64,000 bases of DNA from Bacteroides sp. 519 (lineage in GTDB: Bacteria > Bacteroidota > Bacteroidia > Bacteroidales > Bacteroidaceae). The translations under genes and the position numbers were made by a program. The stretch covers positions 169,135-233,134 of the forward strand of contig NZ_QVMJ01000004.1 in NCBI RefSeq assembly GCF_010500955.1, in the 5' to 3' direction. Every line of letters starts with the position of its first letter. The stretch's first letter is position 1. Below the pieces are notes generated by a model that did not search any database, was not told the origin of the DNA, and was given only the letters and a program-made list of their open reading frames with translations. Below are positions 15,863 to 25,215 of this stretch, piece after piece.

Positions 15863-15946
15863 TTGTGTCCAAAAAAAGATTAAAAATATTTTTTTTCGAT
15901 TAGTGAGTACAAGCATTAACTCATAATCGTTTCTTAATTAACGAAC

Positions 15947-17170
15947 ATGCAAAACGAAATGGAAGATTTCTCAAAACAACAAATAAAAAGTTTACTGGAT
16001 GATGAATTATTCATTCAATGGGTATTGCATCCCACAGCAGAAACAAATGAGTTGTGGGAAGAACGGATGAGAGCGAACGAAGAACAGCGAAATAACATAG
16101 AAGGATTGAAAAAGATAATAGAAAGCTTACGGGTAAAAGAGCCCGAAATCTCTGAAAAGGAAAAACGTATAATTTGGAGTAAAATAGAGAAAGAAATAGA
16201 TATTAAACAGCAAAAGAAATATCGCCCAGCCATCTTATGGGCTGCTTCTGTTGCTGCATCGATAATTATTATATTGGGAATATATGTGTTTCTTTTGGCA
16301 GGGCAGGGCAATACAATGGAAATTGACTATAGCTTATACAGTGAGAATACCGAAGATGAGATGAAAACCGGTGTTATCAATCTGGTACTCTCGGATAACA
16401 AGCGTATAGATATTGATAAAGACAGTACTGTTATTGCTTACGATGCCGAAGGGGCAGTAAATATCGGTTCGCAAAAGGTAGAAGAAAAAGCTTCGGCCGA
16501 GAAAGCAACCACCCCCGAACTGAATCAGCTAATAGTGCCCTATGGCAAAACCACTTCGTTAATATTGAGCGATGGTACCAAAATATGGGTTAACTCGGGC
16601 AGTAAATTAATTTACCCGGCTGTGTTCGATAAAAACAAACGGGAAATATTTCTGTCGGGCGAAGTGTTTCTGGATGTGGCCAGAAACGAAAAAGCCCCTT
16701 TTATAGTGAAAACAAACAGTGTAGAGTTAAATGTACTGGGAACTTCGTTCAATGTATCGGCTTATAATGATGATGATACTCAATCGGTAGTATTGGTATC
16801 GGGCTCGGTCGAAGTAAAGAGCAAAGATTTGCAAGGGACATATAAAATAGAACCGAACCAGATGTTCTCGTACAATAAAGATTCTAATAAGATACATATA
16901 GAAAAGGTAGATGTAGATCAGTACGTTTCATGGATCTATGGATATCTCATCACACAGAATGAAAACCTGGATAGTGTGTTTCAAAAACTTTCAAGGCATT
17001 TTAACATAGCCTTTGTTTACGACAGAACTAATTTCAGGAAAACAACCTTCAGTGGTAAACTCGATTTAAAACTGCCCATTAGCAATATTTTGGAAAACAT
17101 ATCCATAGCCAATGGCAACAAATTAAAATATGATATAAAAGATGATTCAATACAACTATTACTAATTTAA
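15947..17170 (+). CDS. FecR-family anti-sigma factor
   Basis: A 407-residue inner-membrane regulator. A cytoplasmic N-terminal region of about 90 residues would bind the ECF sigma factor. One transmembrane helix (about 94-118) follows. The periplasmic part has a FecR domain (LIVPYGKTTSLILSDGTKIWVNSGSKLIYP) and a C-terminal DUF4974/STN-like domain (LDSVFQKLSRHFNIAFVYD). It would receive the ligand signal from the STN domain of the SusC encoded next to it and release the sigma factor at 14420. The susC ATG is 102 bases downstream. Confidence 0.92.
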   Translation: MQNEMEDFSKQQIKSLLDDELFIQWVLHPTAETNELWEERMRANEEQRNNIEGLKKIIESLRVKEPEISEKEKRIIWSKIEKEIDIKQQKKYRPAILWAASVAASIIIILGIYVFLLAGQGNTMEIDYSLYSENTEDEMKTGVINLVLSDNKRIDIDKDSTVIAYDAEGAVNIGSQKVEEKASAEKATTPELNQLIVPYGKTTSLILSDGTKIWVNSGSKLIYPAVFDKNKREIFLSGEVFLDVARNEKAPFIVKTNSVELNVLGTSFNVSAYNDDDTQSVVLVSGSVEVKSKDLQGTYKIEPNQMFSYNKDSNKIHIEKVDVDQYVSWIYGYLITQNENLDSVFQKLSRHFNIAFVYDRTNFRKTTFSGKLDLKLPISNILENISIANGNKLKYDIKDDSIQLLLI

Positions 17171-17272
17171 TAAAAAGCCTATGAATGGAAATTCGCCTCC
17201 CCAAAGCCAATGATTAAGAAGAAATTATTACGAAAACCAAAATTTTATCAACCTTAAAACATTGTGGTATTT

Positions 17273-20200
17273 ATGGAACAATACATTAAAAACGGCAACA
17301 CATGCCGTATGTTAAAGAAATGCTCCCGAATTATGAAGATTAGTGTTTTTTTAATGTGCATCAGCATCGGGGTACTTTCTGCACATACCTCGTATAGTCA
17401 AAGCACAGTACTCTCCTTGAAAGTACAAAACCAGACCCTAAAAGATGTTATCAGCAAAATTGAACAGCAAAGCGAATACATCTTTTTCTATAACGATGAA
17501 GCTGTAGATGTAAATAGAAATGTAGATATATCGGTAAACAATGCTACTATCTATGAAATTCTGGATAAACTTCTGGACAAAAAAACAGCCAACTATAAAG
17601 TGCTCGACCGCCAGATTATTCTTTATAAAAAAGAGGTTATAGAAGAAATAGCCACACCCAAAATAGAAATCATTGAACAAACCAAATTCAATGTTACCGG
17701 TAAAGTAACTACCGAACAAGGTGAAGAACTGATTGGGGTTAGTGTGGTTGAAAAAGGCACATCAAACGGCGTTATTACCAACATCGACGGACAATTTACA
17801 ATAGATGTTAACAACAGCAATGCCATATTGATACTTAGCTACATTGGCTACGAAACACAAGAGGTAGCTGTTGCCGGAAAAAACCGGGTTAATGTTGTGT
17901 TGAAGGAAGAACTGGCTTCGCTTGATGAGGTAATTGTGGTTGCTTATGGTACACAAAAAAAGAGTTCGGTTACAGGTGCAATTGCAACTGTTAACGCAGA
18001 CAAATTGAAAACTGTTACAACTCCGAATGTAAATGCCATGTTACAGGGTAAAGTTGCTGGGGTACAAGTTTTAAACACTTCGGGAAGACCAGGCGAAGCA
18101 GCAACAATTCGTATTCGTGGAAAGGGCACATTAACCTCAGGAGTTGATCCTTTATGGGTTATTGATGGTGTTGTTTCGGGTACAGGGGCACAACTCAACC
18201 CTAACGAAATCGCATCAATCAGTGTGCTAAAAGATGCGGCTGCTACTGCTTTATATGGATCGCGTGCAACAAACGGAGTTATTTTGGTAACAACCAAAAC
18301 AGGCCGATTGGGTGAAAATAAAGTTGATGTATCTGCTAAATTTGGTGTGTCAAAACTTAATATGGGTAAATTTAAACTCATGAATTCACAAGAATTATAC
18401 GATTACACCGAAAGCATGGCAAACAAAGAAAATGCTGGTTTAGGATGGTTTGGAACTCAATTGTTGAATCATGATACCGACTGGTTTGATTTGGCAACCC
18501 AAACAGCTTTAACTCAAAACTATACAGTTTCGTACACATTAGGAAATGAGAAAATCAGAACATTCCTTTCTGGCGATTACTATACAGCCGAGTCGGCTAT
18601 TATAGGTGCCGATTATAATCGTTACAACATCAGAAGCAACACTGATTATAAAGTAAACAATAAGTTAACTATAAAAACAAAGTTCTCAGGTAGTTACTGG
18701 CACGATTTCAACAACATGCATTCCATATATAGTGCATTAACTTATTTGCCATGGGATTATCCTTATAATGAAGATGGAAGTGTGCGAAACGGTAAGGAAG
18801 AAGACTGGCATGGTCGTGATGCTTCGAACTATTTGTATAATCGGCAATGGAATTATGCTAAAGGAAAACAATTGGGGTTAACAGCTAGTGCAGGTTTCGA
18901 TTATAAAATTACTGATTACTTAATTTTTGAATCAAACAACAATATTGGTTATCGTTATCATTTAACAGAAGGATATACAGACCCACGTTCTACATCTGGT
19001 TCTGCTGATAAAGGACATTTAACAGCATCCAATGCCTTTACAACTACTCGTTATACAAACCAGATGCTTCGTTTCAATAAAGCGTTTAAAGACGTACACG
19101 ATATAAGTGCTTTCTTGGGATATGAATACAGCGATTATAAATATGAGGCTAATAATGCCGAAGGTAGAGGTATTCCTCAGGGATCCGAAGTACTAGGGGT
19201 GGCAGCTAATGCATATAAAGTTGGTGGTAGCAAGAATGAATGGGCAATGCAGTCTGTTTATTTCAATGCCAATTATACCTATAATGATAAGTATATGGCA
19301 CAGTTCTCTTATCGTGTTGATGGTTCTTCTCGTTTTGGGAAAGACAATCGTTATGGTGGTTTCTTTACATTTGGCGCAGGATGGGCTATCGACAAGGAAG
19401 ACTTTATGCAAAATTTCGAGTTTGTAGACCAACTAAAACTCCGGGCTAGTTATGGGTCTATTGGTAATACTCCAGGTTCGGGTAATTATGGATATATGAC
19501 TGTATATTCATTGAAAACAAACTATAATGGTGTCCCTTCGGCTTTCCCTTCTCGTTTAGGTAATGCTAATTTAAGTTGGGAAAAATGTTACGAAACAAAT
19601 ATAGCTTTGGATATGCGTTTGTTTGATAGAGTTGGTTTGAACATTGATTTTTATAATAAGAACACTTCCGATCTTTTATATTTAGTAACATTGCCATCGG
19701 TAACAGGTTATGATAGTCAATATCAAAATATCGGTGCAGTTCGTAACCGGGGGCTGGAAGTTACTGTAAGTCCTGATATTATTAGCACAAAAGATTTTAA
19801 ATGGACAATGGATTTTAATATTGCTCTTAATAAGAGTAAAATTAAAGAATTGTATGAAGGAAAATCGCAAATATCAGGTAATAAAATATTTGAAGAAGGA
19901 GCAGAAATCGATACTTGGTATATGGAAGAGTGGGCAGGCGTTGATATATACACTGGCGACCCAATGTGGTATATCTATAATGAAGATGGAACACGTACAT
20001 TAACCAACCAATTGTCTAAAGCAACCCGTGTTAAACAAGGAAGCTCAAATCCTGACTTCACCGGAGGTATTATGACAACCTTATCCTATAAAGGCCTCTC
20101 ATTATCGGGCGCATTTACTTTTGTTTCCGGAAATAAAATCTATCACTCGGCTCGTCAGTTCTATGATAATGATGGAGCATATCCTACATACAACTCTATG

Positions 20201-20554
20201 AAACTGAAAGATGGTTGGAGCAGATGGGAAAAACCTGGTGATATTGCTACACACCCTAAACCAATTGCTGGTGGTAACAGAGACTCACAAAAAAGATCTG
20301 GAAGATATTTGGAAGATGGAAGTTTCTTCCGCATGAATACACTTACACTTTCTTACATGCTTCCTGCTACTTTCCTTAAGAAATTAGGACTTAAAAGCGG
20401 AAATGTTTCTTTAACAGGTGAGAATCTGTTTACAATAACTAATTTCTCGGGTGTTGACCCTGAAGTTGGAGCCGGAAAAGACAATGGAGACCCGGGAACA
20501 GATTTCTACCCAATGACACGCCAATTCTCATTGGGACTTAACCTCAGTTTCTAA
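17273..20554 (+). CDS. SusC/RagA-family TonB-linked outer membrane receptor with STN domain
   Basis: Outer-membrane transporter of about 1093 residues for an oligosaccharide or similar ligand, powered by TonB. The ATG at 17273 is preferred to a GTG at 17264. Domains: long signal region ending near SAHTSYSQ, STN signalling domain (LKVQNQTLKDVISKIEQQSEYIFFY), carboxypeptidase-regulatory-like domain (FNVTGKVTTEQGEELIGVSV), plug with SusC signatures (YGTQKKSSVTGAI, LKDAAATALYGSRATNGVILVTT), then the beta-barrel ending in FSLGLNLSF. The STN domain fits control by the sigma/FecR pair upstream. The ligand cannot be read from the sequence. From about 18000 on, codon use looks more AT-rich than in the first 700 bases. 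Confidence 0.95.
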   Translation: MEQYIKNGNTCRMLKKCSRIMKISVFLMCISIGVLSAHTSYSQSTVLSLKVQNQTLKDVISKIEQQSEYIFFYNDEAVDVNRNVDISVNNATIYEILDKLLDKKTANYKVLDRQIILYKKEVIEEIATPKIEIIEQTKFNVTGKVTTEQGEELIGVSVVEKGTSNGVITNIDGQFTIDVNNSNAILILSYIGYETQEVAVAGKNRVNVVLKEELASLDEVIVVAYGTQKKSSVTGAIATVNADKLKTVTTPNVNAMLQGKVAGVQVLNTSGRPGEAATIRIRGKGTLTSGVDPLWVIDGVVSGTGAQLNPNEIASISVLKDAAATALYGSRATNGVILVTTKTGRLGENKVDVSAKFGVSKLNMGKFKLMNSQELYDYTESMANKENAGLGWFGTQLLNHDTDWFDLATQTALTQNYTVSYTLGNEKIRTFLSGDYYTAESAIIGADYNRYNIRSNTDYKVNNKLTIKTKFSGSYWHDFNNMHSIYSALTYLPWDYPYNEDGSVRNGKEEDWHGRDASNYLYNRQWNYAKGKQLGLTASAGFDYKITDYLIFESNNNIGYRYHLTEGYTDPRSTSGSADKGHLTASNAFTTTRYTNQMLRFNKAFKDVHDISAFLGYEYSDYKYEANNAEGRGIPQGSEVLGVAANAYKVGGSKNEWAMQSVYFNANYTYNDKYMAQFSYRVDGSSRFGKDNRYGGFFTFGAGWAIDKEDFMQNFEFVDQLKLRASYGSIGNTPGSGNYGYMTVYSLKTNYNGVPSAFPSRLGNANLSWEKCYETNIALDMRLFDRVGLNIDFYNKNTSDLLYLVTLPSVTGYDSQYQNIGAVRNRGLEVTVSPDIISTKDFKWTMDFNIALNKSKIKELYEGKSQISGNKIFEEGAEIDTWYMEEWAGVDIYTGDPMWYIYNEDGTRTLTNQLSKATRVKQGSSNPDFTGGIMTTLSYKGLSLSGAFTFVSGNKIYHSARQFYDNDGAYPTYNSMKLKDGWSRWEKPGDIATHPKPIAGGNRDSQKRSGRYLEDGSFFRMNTLTLSYMLPATFLKKLGLKSGNVSLTGENLFTITNFSGVDPEVGAGKDNGDPGTDFYPMTRQFSLGLNLSF

Positions 20555-20572
20555 TTCTAAAACATTGATTAT

Positions 20573-22237
20573 ATGAAAACACCTATAAAAACATTGATAT
20601 GCTTTCTGGCAATCTTGGTAATGACTGGTTGCGATTTGGATCGTTTTCCTTATGATGAGATTACCAGTGATAATATGGATCCCAATAGTGTAGAAACAAT
20701 AACATTGGGAACCTATGCAAAATTAAAAGAAGAATATTACTATAAATCACTTCATTTTGTGAACGAGTTTGGAGGTGATAATATTTCTTTGAGTGGATCT
20801 ACATCCGATTTATTGTACAATTTGCTAACGTTTAGACGTACACGAGATAACTATTATCCTGGACGTGTGTGGAAGTTTACCTATCAAATGATAGTTAGTG
20901 TAAATACAATCATTCAACAAATGGAAGAAGGCGAAAGTAGTGAAAAGGATCAGCTTTTGGGAGAAAATTACTTCCTCCGTGGTTTCTTATATTTCCAGTT
21001 GAACAATATTTTTGGCCGTCCTTATGTGCAAAGTCCAGAAACAAATTTAGGAATACCATTGAAACTCACAGCTGATTTAAGTGATTTCCCTCCTCGTTCC
21101 ACTGTAAAAGAAGTGTATGAACAGATAATCAAGGATCTTACCAAAGCTGCCGACTTAATGACAGTAGATAAAGTTAATTTTTATGCTTCTAAAGAAGTAG
21201 CTTACGCTTTCTTGTCCAGAGTTTATCTTTATATGCAGAATTGGGAAAAAGCAAAAGAATATGCCGATTTGGTTATCAATTCAGGAAGATATTCACTTCT
21301 AACAGGTAGCGATTACCAAAAGTATCCACGATTTGTGCCCGAAGAAAACAAAGAAACAATCTTTGCAATCAGAATGGTTAAGGATAAAGATTTCGAAGAT
21401 TATCACATGGGATACTACTCTGTAGGATCAATGTATGCCGAAATAGAAGAACAAGGTTGGGGAGAAATGTATCCTTCTTCTACCATAATGGATTTGTATG
21501 ATGAAAATGAAAGTGACCTTCGTCATGCGTTTATTGTAAACCAGATAAAGGATCCTGCCGAAAGCTGGATGTTGTATGTACACGATGTTAACGACGTTAC
21601 TTACAATTATGTATATGCAAAAGTAGAACTGGAAAATGGAGAGTATGTGATTAAAGAAAAAGCGGATGATTATACAGATAATAAAGTTCAAACAGAAACT
21701 GTGAATGGTAAATTACGTTACTTCGTTACTCGCAAAGACAATGGCAAAAAATACTATGTTAAAGTAGAACCGGCATTGGAAAACCGTAACGGATATCCTA
21801 AACGATTCATTTATAAATGTTCTTTGCAGGAAGACCAGTCGCAACTTTATTCGCCTGTATTAATTCGTTTGGCCGAATTATATCTGAACAGAAGTGAAGC
21901 CAATTATCATTTAGGTAATGAGCAAGCAGCTTTAGATGACCTAAATGTAATACGTGAACGTGCTCAAATACCAGAAAGAGTAATAAAAGACATGCCAACA
22001 GATAAAACTTTGTTGGATTGGATTTTACAGGAAAGACGTCTTGAACTGGCTTGGGAAGGACATAGAAAATTAGATATATTTAGAAACGGACAAACTCTGG
22101 ATAGAAGATATCCTGGTGGACATTTGAGTGGAGCACCTGTATATACAACAGTGAAACCTGATGCAGATTATATTTTAGAGTTTATTCCTCAAACAGAAAT
22201 GGATGCTTATCCTATTGAATTAGTACAAAACCCATAA
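20573..22237 (+). CDS. SusD/RagB-family nutrient-binding lipoprotein
   Basis: Surface lipoprotein of 554 residues that caps the SusC barrel and binds the glycan. The signal peptide ends in a lipobox at Cys20 (LVMTGCDLDRFP). The N-terminal SusD-like region contains ENYFLRGFLYFQLNNIFGRPY and the tetratricopeptide-like helices. The C-terminal domain has the hallmark EAALDDLN-type helix (NEQAALDDLNVIRERAQIP) and LLDWILQERRLELAWEGHRKLDIFRNG. It follows susC after 18 bases in one operon. An inserted segment around residues 330-400 has no obvious match and may shape ligand choice. Confidence 0.94.
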   Translation: MKTPIKTLICFLAILVMTGCDLDRFPYDEITSDNMDPNSVETITLGTYAKLKEEYYYKSLHFVNEFGGDNISLSGSTSDLLYNLLTFRRTRDNYYPGRVWKFTYQMIVSVNTIIQQMEEGESSEKDQLLGENYFLRGFLYFQLNNIFGRPYVQSPETNLGIPLKLTADLSDFPPRSTVKEVYEQIIKDLTKAADLMTVDKVNFYASKEVAYAFLSRVYLYMQNWEKAKEYADLVINSGRYSLLTGSDYQKYPRFVPEENKETIFAIRMVKDKDFEDYHMGYYSVGSMYAEIEEQGWGEMYPSSTIMDLYDENESDLRHAFIVNQIKDPAESWMLYVHDVNDVTYNYVYAKVELENGEYVIKEKADDYTDNKVQTETVNGKLRYFVTRKDNGKKYYVKVEPALENRNGYPKRFIYKCSLQEDQSQLYSPVLIRLAELYLNRSEANYHLGNEQAALDDLNVIRERAQIPERVIKDMPTDKTLLDWILQERRLELAWEGHRKLDIFRNGQTLDRRYPGGHLSGAPVYTTVKPDADYILEFIPQTEMDAYPIELVQNP

Positions 22238-22249
22238 TTTTAGCTACGT

Positions 22250-23023
22250 ATGAAAAAAATAATATACCTGATATTATTAGCTGTAATAGCTGTTTCTTGT
22301 AAAGATGAGGATGTTTTGGTACCAACAGCATTATTCATTGAAGACAATCCTGTTGAATTACAAGCTAATGGCGAAACTAAAACACTGGAAGTAAAAACAA
22401 CTGCATCAAGTCTTGTTCTAGAGAATACAGATGCTACATGGTGCACAGTTACATTAAGTGGAAATACGTTGACTGTTGAGGTTGCAAAGAACAATTCTCT
22501 TGCTGGCAGAGAAACAAGTATCAACTTGGTTGCACCAGACAGATCGTTAACTTTACCTATTAAACAAGCTGGACAACCAACAAAAGCTGTTGAGGTTTTA
22601 AGTGGATGGGCGTCAAGTTTCCAACCCAATAATGCTTCAGAGGGGGATATTAAATATTCATTTGATGGCAATGCGGGTACAATGTATCACTCTAAATGGG
22701 GAGAAACACAAGAAACTTATGAACTGATTTATTATCTTAAAGGTGCTCCTAAATTGGCAATGATCTCTTATTATCCACGTTCTAATATGGGAAATGGTAC
22801 TTTTGGTAAAATAGAGATATTAGCTAGTACAACAAGCGATCCTGATAATTTTACAAAAATAATGGATGCTACATGTATTCAAACAACACCTTATACTCCA
22901 ACACATATAGAACTAACAACATTTGTGGAAAACACACATGCTGTTAAGATAATAGTAGATGGTAGTACAAGTAAAGGCGGTTTTGCATCTTGTACAGAAA
23001 TGGAATTCTATGCAGTAGATTAG
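22250..23023 (+). CDS. BACON domain lipoprotein with discoidin-like C-terminal domain
   Basis: A 257-residue lipoprotein (lipobox Cys17, AVSC) in the SusE/SusF position, likely a surface glycan-binding protein. Residues of about 28-112 form a BACON domain (PVELQANGETKTLEV ... WCTVTLSGNTLTVEVAKNN ... LPIKQAG). Residues of about 114-257 resemble an F5/8 type C (discoidin) carbohydrate-binding domain (KYSFDGNAGTMYHSKWG ... ISYYPR ... GKIEILAST ... ASCTEMEFYAVD). It starts 12 bases after susD. Its two domains align along their whole length with the first 260 residues of the next protein, so they are tandem paralogues. Confidence 0.85.
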   Translation: MKKIIYLILLAVIAVSCKDEDVLVPTALFIEDNPVELQANGETKTLEVKTTASSLVLENTDATWCTVTLSGNTLTVEVAKNNSLAGRETSINLVAPDRSLTLPIKQAGQPTKAVEVLSGWASSFQPNNASEGDIKYSFDGNAGTMYHSKWGETQETYELIYYLKGAPKLAMISYYPRSNMGNGTFGKIEILASTTSDPDNFTKIMDATCIQTTPYTPTHIELTTFVENTHAVKIIVDGSTSKGGFASCTEMEFYAVD

Positions 23024-23053
23024 TACTTGATTTTTTTCTCATACCTGATTTTT

Positions 23054-23113
23054 GAAAGAGAATAATTTCTTATTGTTTAAATAATGATTTGAAGTTATTC
23101 TCTTTCTTTTTTT
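23054..23113 (+). terminator. Hairpin with T tract between the two BACON lipoprotein genes
   Basis: GAAAGAGAATAA (23054-23065) pairs perfectly with 23095-23106, and seven T residues follow. It could end the sus transcript or lower expression of the DUF3472 protein gene at 23136. Confidence 0.7.
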
Positions 23114-23135
23114 ATTAACCTTAAACAATATTAAT

Positions 23136-25136
23136 ATGAACAGATTATTCTATGTTTTTTGTCTGATTCTTTTTATTTCTTGTAAAAAAGATGATTCGGC
23201 GAAAATAGATATTACATTAAAAATAGAAAAAAACAGTATTGAATTATCGGCCAATGGAGAATCCAAATCACTAAAAGTAACTACTAATGCAGAAACCTTT
23301 GAAACAAAGGTTCCGAATGAAGCAGGTGAGTGGTGTACAGCAAAAAAACAGGGGTCGAATATTATTATATCTGTTACCAAAAATAACGAATTAACAACCA
23401 GGCAAACAACTGTAACAGTTACCGCTGGCGATAAACAAGAAACAATTTCTGTTTCGCAGGCATATACACTTCCTACCCCCGATGCCGAAACAAAAATTAA
23501 AATCACCGGTGGCGAAGCATCCAGTGAGGAAACCACATCAACAGATAATAAATTTGCCAACTCGTTCGACGAAGACTATAACACAATATGGCACACCAAT
23601 TGGAACGAAGGTAACAAGTATCCATACACCATAACCTATCATCTGGAAGAAACCGATCAGTTGAATTATGTAATTTACTATCCCCGGACCGATGGATCGA
23701 ATGGTAAGTTTGGACAAATAGAGATTCAGGCTCAAAGCAGAACATCAACTGATTTTGTAAAAGTGATGGATTACGATTGTGGGAAGAAAAGCACTGAAAG
23801 CAAAATTATGCTGACCAATGCTGTAATAAATCCCAAGTCGGTTCGATTTATCATTAAATCGGGCGAGGGCGGACATGCCAGTTGTGCCGAAATGGAGTTT
23901 TATCGCGGAACAGGCAAGGAAACTAAAATTGGTACCGAAATACCTTTGGGTGGAAATACTTACTTCGCCACAGCGGCAGGCAGCAGCAGTGTTACCGAGA
24001 ATGGTTTAATTAATTGGTCGGACCCTGAAACCATTTTCAGTACTTACTTCAAAGTAAAGCAAGCAGGTGACCTGGAACTTTACCTTAAATACCGCGGAAA
24101 CACATCCGAAAGTGAAATAGAAGTAACATGTAACGATAAGGTATTCCCAGTACTATTACCCAAACCGCAAAGCAGAGATGCGTATGCCTACATTGGCAAA
24201 GTAAGCAATGTTACTCCCGGCTACATAAAAGTAGATATAAAGGGCAAAAAGCGTAACGATAATATATTTGCTATTCCCACAGCACTGGCAGTAGATGGAA
24301 CCGCTTCGCAGAACATGACTTTTGTGAGCAGTGCTTTCTCTTCGTATTGGGGCCGGCGAGGACCATCTGTACACATGGCATACACATTGCCTACAGACGA
24401 TTGTGAATGGTTCTATAACGAAGTAACTGTACCCGAAGAGATGGATCCTGTAGGCAGCTATTTCATGTCGAACGGATTTGATGGTGGATATTTTGGCATG
24501 CAAGTAAACTCGGCTACCGAAAGGCGGGTTTTATTCTCGGTATGGAGTCCTTACGAAACAGACGATCCTTCAACTATACCCGACGAGTATAAAGTAAAGG
24601 TTGTAAAGAAGGGCGAAGGAGTGAAAGATAACGATTTTGGTGGCGAAGGTTCGGGCGGGCAAACCTATTTGCTCTATAACTGGAAAACTAATCAAACATA
24701 CAAGTTCTTAACCCGCATTCGTCCGGTTGAGAATAACTATTCGGAATTTACTTCTTATTTCTTCATACCCGAAAAAGGGAAGTGGCAGTTAATATCACAG
24801 ATGTTGCGTCCTAAAACCCAGACTTATTACAAAAGTGCCCATTCGTTCCTGGAGAATTTCAATAACGAAACCGGCCACTTAACCCGTAAAGCTTATTACA
24901 ACAATCAATGGGTGTATACAACATCCGGAAACTGGATTGAGCTGAATAAAGGAACTTTCACAGTTGATGCTACTGGTAGTGGCGGTTGGCGATTAGACTA
25001 CAAAGGCGGTGCAGATGCCTCAGGATTCTTTTTGCAAAACTGCGGATTCTTTAACGAAACCACGAGTAAAGGCACCTCGTTCGAGCGGACAAAGAATAAC
25101 ACTGCACCAAATGTAGAGTGGGGGGAGTTGGAGTAA
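23136..25136 (+). CDS. BACON-discoidin-DUF5077-DUF3472 lipoprotein
   Basis: A 666-residue surface lipoprotein (lipobox Cys16, LFISC). Domains in order: BACON (about 28-110: NSIELSANGESKSLKV ... WCTAKKQG ... ISVSQA), discoidin-like (about 120-265: SFDEDYNTIWHTNW ... YVIYYPRTDGSNGKFGQIEI ... HASCAEMEFYRG), a DUF5077-type domain (about 270-395, beginning IPLGGNTYFATAAGSS), and a DUF3472 domain (about 400 to the end: GRRGPSVHMAYTLP ... FFIPEKGKWQLISQ). DUF3472 has no known activity. In this locus it could be the polysaccharide-acting or binding part, since no glycoside hydrolase is present. The first half duplicates the preceding protein. Confidence 0.83.
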   Translation: MNRLFYVFCLILFISCKKDDSAKIDITLKIEKNSIELSANGESKSLKVTTNAETFETKVPNEAGEWCTAKKQGSNIIISVTKNNELTTRQTTVTVTAGDKQETISVSQAYTLPTPDAETKIKITGGEASSEETTSTDNKFANSFDEDYNTIWHTNWNEGNKYPYTITYHLEETDQLNYVIYYPRTDGSNGKFGQIEIQAQSRTSTDFVKVMDYDCGKKSTESKIMLTNAVINPKSVRFIIKSGEGGHASCAEMEFYRGTGKETKIGTEIPLGGNTYFATAAGSSSVTENGLINWSDPETIFSTYFKVKQAGDLELYLKYRGNTSESEIEVTCNDKVFPVLLPKPQSRDAYAYIGKVSNVTPGYIKVDIKGKKRNDNIFAIPTALAVDGTASQNMTFVSSAFSSYWGRRGPSVHMAYTLPTDDCEWFYNEVTVPEEMDPVGSYFMSNGFDGGYFGMQVNSATERRVLFSVWSPYETDDPSTIPDEYKVKVVKKGEGVKDNDFGGEGSGGQTYLLYNWKTNQTYKFLTRIRPVENNYSEFTSYFFIPEKGKWQLISQMLRPKTQTYYKSAHSFLENFNNETGHLTRKAYYNNQWVYTTSGNWIELNKGTFTVDATGSGGWRLDYKGGADASGFFLQNCGFFNETTSKGTSFERTKNNTAPNVEWGELE

Positions 25137-25163
25137 ATTGTAGTTAAGATTGCTCATTGGTAC

Positions 25164-25192
25164 AGGCCGAGCTTGGAAAAGTTCGGCCTTTT
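25164..25192. terminator. Bidirectional terminator between the sus locus and the rSAM operon
   Basis: AGGCCGA (25164-25170) pairs with TCGGCCT (25183-25189), extended by two more pairs inside, with a short T run following. It sits between two convergent transcripts. Confidence 0.65.
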
Positions 25193-25215
25193 GCGCATAA
25201 AAGACAGAGGGGTAT

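Noticed and set aside
15023..15946. Insertion sequence remnant
   Set aside because: No transposase fragment in any frame, no target-site duplication that I could recognise, and the pieces are separate palindromes rather than one element with terminal inverted repeats.
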